DNA of 64,000 nt from Cavia porcellus (Eukaryota; Chordata; Mammalia; Rodentia; Caviidae). A program made the position numbers and the translations under genes. Location: NCBI RefSeq assembly GCF_034190915.1, contig NW_026947485.1, positions 52,267,337 through 52,331,336 on the forward strand, in the 5' to 3' direction. How positions within the stretch are numbered: position 1 is the first letter of the stretch; every line of letters begins with the position of its first letter. This document shows, one piece after another, positions 1-9,817 of this stretch. The notes beneath the pieces were generated by a model. It saw only the letters and a program-made list of their open reading frames with translations, was not told where the DNA came from and searched no databases.

Positions 1-1640
1 ATAATTAATGACCAAATTCAGTTAAACAGGATACAAAGATAATACTCTAAAATCAATAGCATTCCTGTACACAAATAAGAGACTCACCAAGAGAGAAATA
101 ATACTTTTACAATAGAATCAGAAACAAATCAAATACTTAAAAATCAATATTACCAAGATACAAAATGAAAAACCTCTACAATGAAAGGTATAGTATGCTG
201 AAAAAAGATATTCCCTGTTTCTGGATAGGCAGAACCAATATGGTCAAAATAGCTATATGTATTTCCAAACTTGTAATACAAATTTGATACAACCCCAGTC
301 AAAATACCAATAACATTTCTCACAAGATTATAGAAGGCAATCCTAAAACTCATATGGAACCAGAAGAGACCTAGCAATTCTGAGCAATAAGAGCAAAGCA
401 GGAATCATCATAATCCTGAGTTTCAAGTTATACGGCAAAGTAATGTGATAAAAAACAACATAGTATTGATCAGAAACAGACTTGTGAATCAATCAAAAAG
501 AGAACTCAGAGACAACTCCAGGATCACTTAGTTACCTTGTCTTTTTGACAAAAGGGTCAGATGTTTCCTCTGGAGCAAGAAATTCTCTTTAATAAATGGT
601 ACTAGGAAAACTAGCTGTCCACATGCCAAAGTTGAACTTATATCTCACCATGCACTAAACTAAAATTGAAACTCATCAAATATCTAAATATTAAAGCAGA
701 AACACTTAATTTGCTGGAAGCCAAAATAGGTAAAATTCCTGAAGACACACGTAAGCGAAGATTTTCTGAGGACAAACCTCCTTGCATAAGAAACAGTGCC
801 AAGAATCATCCAATGCAATCACAGTAAGTTAAGAAGCTTCTGTGCAGCAAAGGAGATTACAACATAGTGAATAGACAGCCTAAAGGATGGGGAAAAAAAG
901 AACTGTGCTAGCTACTCTGAAAGGATTAATATTTGAAGAGCTCAAAACAAATTAGACATCCCATAGTTAAACACGCCATTAAAATCTGAGGCTCTGAAAT
1001 GAATAGACATATCTCACAAGAAGTGACCAATAAATACATACAAATGCTCAGCATCTCAAGCCACTCAAGAAATACAAACTAAAACAACTCCGAGATTACA
1101 TCTCATTCCAGAAAGGATAGTTACCATCAAGAAATCAACTAGTAGCAATTGCTGCAGGCCATGTGGTGGAAAAGAAATCTTTCTTTATTGTTGATGAGAG
1201 GACAAACTACTCACAACCATGGAACTCAGTATGGAGATTCATCAAAAAATTAAAAATAGAAATTCCATTTGATCCAGATATTCTGCTTCTAGTTATGTAC
1301 CTTGTGGTATAATGAAGACATTACACCACAATGATGTATGCATACACATGTTTATAGCAGCAATTCATAATATCTAAACCTTGGAAACAGCCCATATGTT
1401 CATTAACAGATGAATGGATAAACAAAGTATATTTATACACAACAGAATACTGGTTTGCCAGGATAATCTTGAATCGCTTGAAGGAAAATGGATGTACCCT
1501 GAGATCATAATGTTAGGTGAGATAAATCAGACATATAAGCATAAATATCACATAATCTCTTATATAAGAAACTCAATGTATAAATAAAGTACAAAATAAG
1601 AGTGACAACAGAGAAAAAAGTTACTGTAGTCCAGCATGGA
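1..1640 (+). mobile_element. Old, decayed L1 fragment (ORF2 3' part)
   Basis: The sequence runs parallel to the 3' part of ORF2 in the intact L1 of this window. For example, 215-250 resembles 46165-46205, the AATAAATGGT block near 594 resembles 46551, and 1080-1140 resembles 47070-47130. No long reading frame survives, and substitutions and small indels are numerous, so this is a dead, 5'-truncated copy of much greater age. It enters the window from the left, so its true 5' end is unknown. It would originally have encoded the C-terminal part of the reverse transcriptase protein. Confidence 0.85.
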
Positions 1641-3480
1641 GAATATGTCAGAAAGTGTACCCTGATTTAGTGCAATTGTTTTACATATTTTTATGTTTCT
1701 TGACATGTTAATCTGGCTTTTAATGAATATGCATGATCATTAACATTATAAAGACATATAAAATAAATAAATGAACCTGATTATGGCAAAAAAAGAGAGG
1801 AAAATGGAAGGGGAAATAAAAGTGGAATTGAAATGTGTTGTGTACATGTACCAATTTGTAATATTCAATGTGTTCATTACCTACTTTAAATATGTACTCA
1901 TAAAAATAAAAAATGTAACAAATAAAAAGTAAAAATTTAATCATTATACCGTCTTAACACAAGCATAAAAATGGTGATGAGAAAAGTAGAAAATTTAAAA
2001 TGAAAAAAGGAGCATTATAGGGATGAAAAATGTATCTTCAATGAAAAATTTGTCCAATGCTATTGAGATTAGGATCTACACTGCTGAAGTAGTGTCCAGT
2101 GAACTGAAACTATAGCAAAACAGAAATCTTTGAAAAAGAAATTATTAAGAGAAAACAAATTGAAAAAATGTGCAATGATTTAGTGATCTGTGAGATGAAC
2201 CAAACAATCTGTCATGTGTATTGTGACTCCCAAGGTCAGGCCAGAGGAGCAACTCACTGGAAAGTCAGACAGAATAAATATTTGATAGAAAAATGAATAA
2301 AAAATCTTCCACATTTAACAAAAACATTAAATACATAGATACTTGATTTAATGAACTTCAATCAGAATAAAGGCAAAAAAATTGCATCAAGGATTATTAA
2401 AACTCTCCAGAAATGGAGAACAGAGAAAGTATTTAAAGCAGGCTCAGAAACACAATACACATAACTAAACACAGATACATGTTAAAACAGAGTTCTTAAC
2501 CAAAAAAAAACAAAAAACAAAAAACAAAAAAAAAAACTATACAATGTATTATGAAATAGAATAACATATTTAAAATGTCAAGAAAAAATATGTTGGCCTA
2601 GGATATTAAATACAAAGAAAAATCTCTCAAAAACAAATATCACATAAGGACTTTGCCAGATAAATGAAGAGATATTTTTTAAATATTTAATTAAGGTAAA
2701 GTAGAAAAAATTAAAAATAACATAAATCAAATCATGAAAAAAGATAAAATAGTAGATTCAGTATCTGATTACCTTAAGTGCAAATGACTCAAATATCTAA
2801 AAGTCAGAGGCTGTCAGACTGAATACACGAAAAAGCTGCCTATGAGGTTTTTACTAGATACCACTTGAATCATAAAACAGGTAAAGCTAAAGAATCTAAA
2901 AGGATAAGCCATAAAATAATACCAATAACAAAACAGCAGTGTTTATTCTGACATCAGAAAATAACATCATACTCAATTTTTAAATTATCAGGGATAGAAA
3001 TCAGCATTCTTCTATGACAATAATAGCTATGTATCAAGAAAATGGAAAAATTTTATTCACATGGCTCTTAATAACATGTCTTCAAAATAAATAAATAAAT
3101 AAAAACAACTAAGAATATAGCATTCCTTCCTCAGTAATTGACAGAACGAGGGTAAAAAACTAAGCATATAGATAATTTAAATAAACTACCAATGACAATT
3201 ACTTAATTGATATATATCTGCCATTTTATCCTGTCACCCTATTATATTTGTTCTTGAGTATTAAGAGTATTCAAGATAATCAAAATAAAAATATCTCAAT
3301 AAATTTTAAATTATTAAGATAATGCTGTACTTTATTTTTACTTTGCTTTTGAATATTTTTAATCATTAAATGAGACACATTTTATCAAAGTACTTTAGCA
3401 TCTATTAATTTATGACACATTTTATATGCTCCTTGACATGTTAGTCTGGCTTTTAATGTGTATGCATTAGTGAGTATAGC
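1641..3480 (+). repeat. A-rich, L1-like ancient sequence (3' UTR and L1M/HAL1-type remnants)
   Basis: The + strand is very A-rich and contains no open frame. The stretch at about 2390-2670 has the feel of the 3' end of an ancient L1 ORF1 ('tatgttggcctaggat' followed by a run resembling the post-ORF1 region), and 1640-1950 looks like an L1 3' tail with AATAAA-like sites. A block at 1690-1734 recurs imperfectly at 3421-3467, suggesting two related 3' ends. Family assignment is by eye only, and a RepeatMasker run would be needed to fix it. Confidence 0.4.
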
Positions 3481-3481
3481 A

Positions 3482-3605
3482 TCGCACTTCAAGCTGGCTT
3501 TGAACTCACTCTGTAGCTCATCATATTATATTGAACCACTGTTGAACTCTTGTCTCAGTCTCTCAAATGCTTGCATACAGGTATGCACCACCATGTCTGA
3601 CATCA
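3482..3605 (-). repeat. Degraded B1-type SINE
   Basis: Read on the minus strand, this has the 7SL-derived order of a B1 element: 'gcatacctgtatgcaagc' (the position of the usual 'gcctgtaatcccagc'), then a tract complementary to 'gagctacagagtgagttcaaa' and 'gccagc'. It is strongly diverged, with no clear target duplication or poly(A). Confidence 0.6.
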
Positions 3606-3932
3606 TCTTATTATTTTCCCTTTATTAACAAAATAAATGAAATATGCACATAAATATTCATAATAATCTGATTCAATCAAATCTCTTTATTGCATTTTTA
3701 TTGCATTATTTACTTGTGTCTATCTTACTTAGATGTAAGCAGGCACGCAAGCATAATTCATGGTAGAGTAGGTGCTGCCATAATAACACGGACTGCTCAG
3801 GCGGAGCAAGCAGGGGTGGAGGTCAGGCACGGTAGGAGCTGCAGGAGTGACTGTGAGTATGGAGGGAGGCTCCCTCCCTTGGCAGCTGCTCACCTTTGCT
3901 GTGCTTTCTAGTTTCTAACAGGTACCGACTGT

Positions 3933-4333
3933 TGTAACATATATATATATATATATATATATATCTCGTAAGTCTCACCAGAGGCAAGAGAAAGATCAAA
4001 GGTAACTCTAAGAGCAGAACAGTATGTTTGCCTAATCTAAACTTGCTTGTTAGCTCACCTGAACCTTGTTTTTCCCAAGAAATGTAACCACTTTCTTGTT
4101 CTGTAGTGCACCACGAAACCCAACCCCCCACCCCCCCACCCCTGCATTGTGAGACCAGAAGCTATTTGCGGGTTTTACAGGATAAAAACCCTGCCCTTTA
4201 GCTGTTAGGCATGCAGTCTTCCATATTGGCTACTGGAGGCTGCGTCACCATGCCTGTGCTTTAATAAATAATTATTTTTCTTTCCAAATTATTTTCTTTG
4301 GCTCCTTCCTACCCCAGGAAGTGGACCACCACA
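3933..4333 (+). repeat. 5' LTR of the gammaretrovirus-like ERV
   Basis: It starts TGTAAC and ends CCACCACA, giving the expected TG...CA ends, and matches 8830-9208 along its length. A (TA)n tract near its 5' end (about 3939-3964) is much longer than in the 3' LTR. A TATA-like GATAAAAA lies at 4181, and AATAAA at 4263-4268 is the likely polyadenylation signal. A C-rich run at about 4123-4141 and a short block near 4307-4320 are absent or shorter in the 3' LTR. Confidence 0.9.
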
Positions 4334-4335
4334 TT

Positions 4336-4353
4336 TGGGGGCTCATCCAGGAT
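4336..4353 (+). other. Primer-binding site, tRNA-Pro type
   Basis: TGGGGGCTCATCCAGGAT begins two bases after the 5' LTR. It matches the 3' end of proline tRNA in 16 of 18 positions, the mismatches being two G-to-A changes at likely CpG sites. This is the primer class used by murine-leukaemia-type gammaretroviruses. Confidence 0.9.
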
Positions 4354-4924
4354 GGAATAACAGCCCACAGACTCAATTCCTGAGGACTGATTCACTGAGA
4401 GCAAGTACTGGAGGCTCCCATTTGACCTAAAGTGGTGCCATGAAGTCTTAATTTGGTTTAGGAGGGGATGCCCTCATCCTTGGGAGGTCGGATCTTTGTT
4501 GGGAATCCTAGATCATTTGTTTTGGAGTCTCTTGACTCATTTGGATCTTGGACCCCAGCAGGGCTGCCCTCCAATTTGATACTGGAATTTGAAGGGAAGC
4601 CTCCAGCCTAAATTCATTTAGTTTACCAGAGAAAGGTTGTTTTAATTCTTACCAGTACTGGTGGTTTGGTTTTGTGTCTTTGTGTAGTCTTATCTTGTCT
4701 CATGTCTTTTGTTCTAACTTTACCCTTACAGGACACTTGGGCCTGAGAGATCCTATGTGACCTTGAGGGTGCCGATGGTTTTCTTTTAAACCCCAGCTAA
4801 CCCCCACACCAGACAAAGAAAATCCTAGGTTTTGTGATTCTCTCCATATTGTTCTGTCTCTTCTTGTATTTGCTAACCTTTTCTCTTGATTTCCTCCTCT
4901 CACAGAGAACCACAGCAAGCAACA

Positions 4925-6320
4925 ATGGGTCAGTGCCAGTGCAAAAACTGCTCCCATGCCCCTTAGTCTTGTCTTGGATCACTTTAAAGAATTTAAGAGG
5001 CGAGCTGAGGGTTACCGGGAGCCTGTTTTCAAAGGAAGACTAGTGATTTTTGCTTCTCAGGAGGGGCTGATAGGGACAAATGGAGTCTGGCCCCTGACTG
5101 GATCCTTTGACATGGGCACTGCCCAGGCTGTCCGCTGGTATGTGTTTGGGCCCCCCAGACCAAATTGTTTACATTCAGATTTGGTTATATCTCATCTCTA
5201 GTTCTCCACCGTGGATTCATGGTTCCCCGCGAGTGGAGTGGTGGCAACATTGAAAACAAAACCAAAATCACCTGCGCCCAACTCCCAACCCTTGGTACCA
5301 GTTTTACCATCAGTGGACCCCCTGGAAGACGTCCTCCTCCCTCCCCCATGTCTCTTCCTAGAGACCCCTCACCCGACACCTCCCCCCACCCTCCCAGTCC
5401 TATCCAGACCCCAAGCAGACCCCGGCCAAATTCACCTGACTCCACCATGGCGGCGTCAGCACTCTGTCCCCTTCGGGAGGTTCACGATCCCTGGGAACTA
5501 GGGGACTCGATTTTTGTCTATCTCTCTTTGCTACTTCTGACTTGCATAATTGGAAGGGCCAAAAACCCCCATTCTCCAAGGATCCCTAAAACCTTATTCG
5601 TCTAATTGAATCTATTTTTTTCCACCCATCATCCCACCTGGGACAAGTCAGCAGATTTTAAGAGCTCTCTTCATCTCTGAAAAGTGAACTCGCACTTGCA
5701 CTCTAGGGCGAAAAGGCGTCTGGACCCAGAAGGGACCCCCATGGCTGATCCAGAACGACTAGAGCACTTGTTTCCTGACCGGAACCCCAGCACATCTGGA
5801 GGTAGGGAGGCTCTGACCCAATATCGCTAACTGTTTCTAGCAGCACTTCATGAAGCAGCTAAGAAGCCCATGAATCTGTCCAAGGTGTCAGAGGTAAGAC
5901 AATTGGCTGATGAGTCCCCTTCTGTATTCCTGGAGTGCCTCTTAGAGGCCTATAGACTCTATACTCCAATTGATCCAGTTGCATGTGATAATACAAGGGC
6001 TATTAATATTGCCTTTGTATCTTAGTCAGCCCCAGATATTAGAAAAAAATTACAGAAACTGGAGGGATTTGAGGGGATGCCCCTAAGTCAGTTAATAGAG
6101 ATAGCACATAGGGTGTTTGACAATAGAAAGAGCTGGCAAGAGGCAAACAATAAGAAGGTCACAAAGGTATTAGAGCTGTTGTGTGAAAAAGAAGCTAAGC
6201 AGAAACAAAAAGAAAAGACAAATGAGAAAGACAAAAAACGGACCCCACTCAAAAAGAACCAATGCCCTATTGTAAAGAAACAGGGCACTGGTGAAAGGAC
6301 TGCCCCAAGTTAAAGGCAAA
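4925..6320 (+). pseudogene. gag: gag remnant of the gammaretrovirus-like ERV
   Basis: An ATG at 4925 opens a Met-Gly-Gln start typical of a myristoylated matrix protein, but a stop follows at 4964. The matrix-like continuation is in another frame (4956-5201). A proline-rich segment follows at 5250-5450, as between matrix and capsid in this family. Capsid-like sequence lies at about 5640-6180, including a major-homology-like stretch near 5905-5975, and is interrupted by a stop near 6023. A charged, lysine-rich tail (6170-6260) leads to a single CCHC zinc knuckle at about 6264-6312, which is split by a frameshift and a stop. At least three disruptions make the gene dead. The assignment rests on domain order and motifs rather than on an alignment. 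Confidence 0.85.
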
Positions 6321-6379
6321 CATGGAAAGGGATGACAAGACTTTGTTGAGCCAACAATGAGGGTGTCAGGACTCAGATG

Positions 6380-8160
6380 ACCCTCTGAGCCCTGGATAAC
6401 TTGGCAATTGGGGGGAAAACCAGTAAATTTTCTGGTGGACATGCGTGCAATTTATTCTGTTCTAACTCAACCATTGGGAACTCTGACTGACAACAAAGTA
6501 AATGTGGTCAGAGCCACCAGAGGGTGAAAATCATACCCAAAGGTGGTGGCCTAGTTAACTTGCCCTGGGAAAAGGACCACTATGCATGAATTTCTATGGG
6601 TTCCAGAATGCCCCGATCCACTGCTAGGCAGACCTTCTTCGTAAGTTAGAAGTCCAATTGAGTTTTCAGGTAGAGACCCACAACTGATTCTGGGAACAAC
6701 ACCTGGGAAACAAATCAAGGTACTTGCCTTCCTTCCTGAAGGGGAAAATCATCTCCTGCTGGGAGATGATCCCACTCCAGAGACTGATAGAGATCTCTTG
6801 CAGGCTTGGCAAGCAGAGATACCAGGAGTCTGGAATGAAAATAACCCCCCTGGTCTGGCAATAAATCAAGTTCCTCTGGTAATAGATTGCCCCAGGGGTC
6901 TGCCATCAGCTTTAGACAATATCCAATAAGTTTAAACACTTCTGCCCGATGAGGATCAGTCAGCCCCATTCCCTGAATGCTCCACCTTGCTTGACAGCTA
7001 CCAGAGCCTTCCATCTGACCTGACTGACAAACCTCTAGAAGGGGAACATCATTCTTCTCAGATGGTAGCAGCTACATGTACCAAGGTAAATGAGTTGCAG
7101 TGGTGGCTGTGACCTCCAAGACCTAGATTTTGTGGATACAGAGGCTGGAAGCTGGCACTTCTCTCCTCAGCGAGCTGAACTCATCGCTTTGACAAAAGCC
7201 TTGAAACTGGCTGAAGGTAAGTGGATTAACATCTACACCGATAGCAGATATGCTTTTGCTACCGCTCATGTACATGGGGCAATTTGTCAGGAGAGAGGAC
7301 TATTGACCTCAGCAGGAGATAAAATAAAAAATGCCCCCCAAATATTAGACCTGCTGGCAGCAATTTGGTTACCTGAGAAAGTGGCCATCATACATTGCAA
7401 GACCCACCAAAAAGGAGATGACCCCGTTACCAACGGAAACAATTTGGCTGATATGGCAGCCAAGGAAGCTGCCATAAAATCAGTGGGGTCTGAAGAAGGG
7501 GACATAGATAGAGGAAACCACTCCTACCCTCTTGCTAATGCCTCCAACATTATCAGAACCTGTGTATACACAAAAGGACCTCCACTTGGCCACCCAACTC
7601 CAGGCGAAGCTGGACATTCCAGGGAGCTGGTTACCAGATAAGAGAATCTTGCTGCCTGAAGTCCTCGGACAGGAGCTCATTCAGCAAGCTCATCAGTCCA
7701 CTCATTTGGGAGGATCAAAACTAGCCGAGCTCTTTTGGGACCAATTCTTTATACCCCAGCTGTCCAAATTGACAGCGGCTGCCAGTTCAAGATGTCCTCA
7801 GTGTCAATTAGTTAATCCAAAATGACTACTCGTTTTTGGGGAACTTCCCAGCACTGGGAAATAGACTTGACTGAAATGAAGAAGCTGGGTCTCCAGGGAC
7901 ACAAATACCTGCTAGTGATGGTTGACACCTCCATTGGGTGGGTGGAGGCATTTCCCATCAGGTTAGAATCAGCTCTTACGGTGGTTAAAAAGTTGTTATA
8001 TGAGATCATTCCTCATTTTGGCCTACCCTTTTCTATGGGGTCTGACAATGACCCAGTTTTCATAGGCCAGATAACTCAAAAACTAACCCAGGCCTTGTAG
8101 ATTGATTGGAAACTTCACTGAGTGTACCGGCCTCAAAGCTCAGGGCAAGTAGAGAGGCTA
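6380..8160 (+). pseudogene. pol: pro-pol remnant with reverse transcriptase deleted
   Basis: The protease core is recognisable at about 6405-6640, but the catalytic Asp-Thr-Gly reads Asp-Met-Arg at about 6438-6446. A short N-terminal polymerase piece reaches about 6930. The palm and fingers with the YxDD catalytic motif are absent, because the sequence jumps to a RNase H domain (DGSS-like start near 7055, Glu in the AEL motif near 7171, YTDSR near 7236, Asp near 7450). The RNase H frame is open across 7090-7641. Integrase follows: a His-His-Cys-Cys zinc region (about 7675-7815), the first core Asp near 7863, the second in the SDNDP stretch near 8042, a stop at 8098, and the Glu-containing SGQVER block near 8142. 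The catalytic integrase residues are visible but split across frames. Confidence 0.88.
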
Positions 8161-8164
8161 AAAA

Positions 8165-8760
8165 CTGGTGATAATTGGGTACGTCTCCTTCCTGAGGACC
8201 CTATGTACTTTTTATGTTTCTGATATATCCCCTTTTGAAGCCATGTATAGGAGGCCTCCTCCTCTCATTCCAAAACTCTCTGAAGAAAAATTGGTGAAAT
8301 TGACTAATCAAGATCTCATTAAGTCCCTGCAGTCTCTTCAGCCAGGCATTATCTAGTACCATTCAGGACATTCAGGATCAGATAGATTCCTTAGCTGAAG
8401 TGGTCCTTCAAAATAGAAGAGAGCTAGACCTCCTGACAGCAGAACAAGGAGGGATCTGTGTGGCATTGCAAGAACAATGCTGCTTTTATGTAAACAAGTC
8501 TGGCATTGTTGGAGATAAAATCAAGAGATTGCAGGAAGACCTGGAAAAAGGAAAAGAGAGCTATTTGAAAACCCCCTTTGGAGTATCTGGAATGGAATCC
8601 TGCCTTATCTTCTGCCCTTGCTTAGACCGTTGCTAGGATTGCTACTCTTGGTTTTAATAGGCCCTTGTATAGTCAATAGGCTAACTACCTTTATCAGGCA
8701 GCAAGTAAAAGATGTGAGATTGATGGTGTTACGCCACCAAGGTTATGAAAAGTTACTGGT
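8165..8760 (+). pseudogene. env: env remnant (transmembrane subunit part)
   Basis: Nearly all of the surface subunit is missing. From about 8340 a heptad-like stretch is followed by the conserved ectodomain block of class I retroviral transmembrane proteins, ending in a CX6CC cysteine motif at about 8457-8486. A leucine-rich segment at 8600-8690, broken by stops, fits the membrane anchor. The 78-codon open frame at 8400-8636 lacks both the fusion peptide and a usable anchor, so no functional envelope can be made. The sequence then runs into the purine-rich area before the 3' LTR. Confidence 0.8.
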
Positions 8761-8829
8761 TCACCATCAAGATTAGTTCTCAAATCTTCCCCAAAGATTT
8801 GGAGAAAACACAAAATCAGTGGGCAATGC

Positions 8830-9208
8830 TGTAACCTATATATACATTAAAAAAAAAAAAAAACCCTCATAAGTCTCCCCATAGGCAAGAGAAAGATCAA
8901 AGGTAACTCTAAGAGCAGAACAGGATGTTTGCCTAATCTAAACTTGCTTGTTAGCTCAGCTGAACCTTGTTAGTCCCAAGAAATGTAACCATGTTCTTGT
9001 TCTGTAGTGTACCACGAACCCCCACCTCCCTGCATTGTGAGACCAGCAGCTGTTTGTGGTTTTACAGGATAAAAACCCTGCCCTTTAGCTGTTAGGCGCA
9101 CAGTCTTCCATATTGGCTACTGGAGGCTGCGTCGCCAGGCCTATGCTTTAATAAATAATTTTTTTTCTTTCCAAATTATTTTCTCTGGCTCCTTCGTGGA
9201 CCACCACA
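8830..9208 (+). repeat. 3' LTR of the gammaretrovirus-like ERV
   Basis: This is the counterpart of 3933-4333, with TGTAAC start and CCACCACA end. It carries a short A tract where the 5' LTR has an expanded TA repeat. The polyadenylation signal AATAAA is at 9150-9155. The purine-rich stretch 'gatttggagaaaacac' about 30 bases upstream is a plausible polypurine tract. Confidence 0.9.
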
Positions 9209-9340
9209 CTGACCAATTCAGTCCTTGACCCAGGGCTTATCATTCTGGATCATCATGTTTTCTTTGTCCAGCACAGAACCTGATACACAGTAGATTCTAC
9301 TTTTTGTTGAATGGATAAATGAATGAATGAATGAATATAC

Positions 9341-9811
9341 TGTCGATGTCCGCTCCCGGCCGGCAGGAAGGACACACGACAAAGTCTGGCAGTGGACAAC
9401 CTTTTCTTTTATTTTTCTTCTCCGTACAGCCTGCCCTGGGATCGCTCCCAGCCGAAGCCTCCTCTGGTCCGCTCCCCGCGGCTCCTTCCGGGCTTCGCTC
9501 CGAAGCCTCTACCGGTCCGCTCTCCGCGGCTCCTTCTGGGCTTCTACTTCCGGGCTTCTTCTTCCCCCCCAGGGGTGGCACCAGTATATATACGGATACA
9601 GTGTCCAATCATGTTAAAGTGAGCAAGGCAAGCTGATTGGCTAACATCATCAGTTGCCAGGCAGACTATATTGTTGAGCGGGTTGCTTACGCGGTAAGCA
9701 GGAAACTAACGTGCTCGATGGGAGGGGTAATCTACCTCAGGCTTTGCTCTTTACTACAGGCCTCACGTCCGCCAAGTGAGGCGACCGGGCTCGGGGCTGC
9801 GGCTCCCAACA
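9341..9811 (-). mobile_element. ERVK/IAP-like solo LTR, well preserved
   Basis: On the minus strand the element starts TGTTGGGAGCCGCAGCC and ends GGACATCGACA, which is the layout of intracisternal-A-particle-type LTRs. It is flanked by a perfect 6-bp direct repeat, ATATAC, at 9335-9340 and 9812-9817, as expected for class II ERVs. A TATATATA box lies at 9585-9592 and a minus-strand AATAAA at 9408-9413. Between them is a GC-rich R-type region with a 48-bp internal tandem duplication (units beginning 9454 and 9502). No internal retroviral sequence adjoins it, so it is a solo LTR left by LTR-LTR recombination. The intact TSD and high CpG content suggest recent insertion. Confidence 0.92.
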
Positions 9812-9817
9812 ATATAC

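Larger units (their letters stand above)
3933..9208 (+). mobile_element. Class I (gammaretrovirus-like) endogenous retrovirus, defective
   Basis: Two closely similar LTRs (3933-4333 and 8830-9208) enclose a 4.5-kb interior. The interior holds a proline-tRNA primer site and, in order, remnants of gag, protease, RNase H, integrase and the transmembrane part of env. This order, the proline primer and the protein-level resemblance place it among class I gammaretrovirus-like ERVs. All frames are broken by stops and shifts, most of the reverse transcriptase and the env surface subunit are missing, and the protease active-site triad is altered, so it cannot encode virus. The flanks CTGT (3929-3932) and CTGA (9209-9212) are a possible 4-bp target duplication with one mismatch. 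By eye the LTRs differ by a few percent plus small indels, implying an insertion of moderate age. Confidence 0.9.

Noticed and set aside
5165..5605. 146-codon Pro-rich + strand frame
   Set aside because: It spans pieces of broken gag in an incorrect frame. It is not an independent gene.
8400..8636. Captured envelope (syncytin-like) gene
   Set aside because: Only a 78-codon transmembrane fragment remains, without signal peptide, surface subunit, fusion peptide or intact anchor.
9327..9636. Several overlapping + and - frames of about 100 codons
   Set aside because: They are artefacts of the GC-rich R region of the solo LTR.
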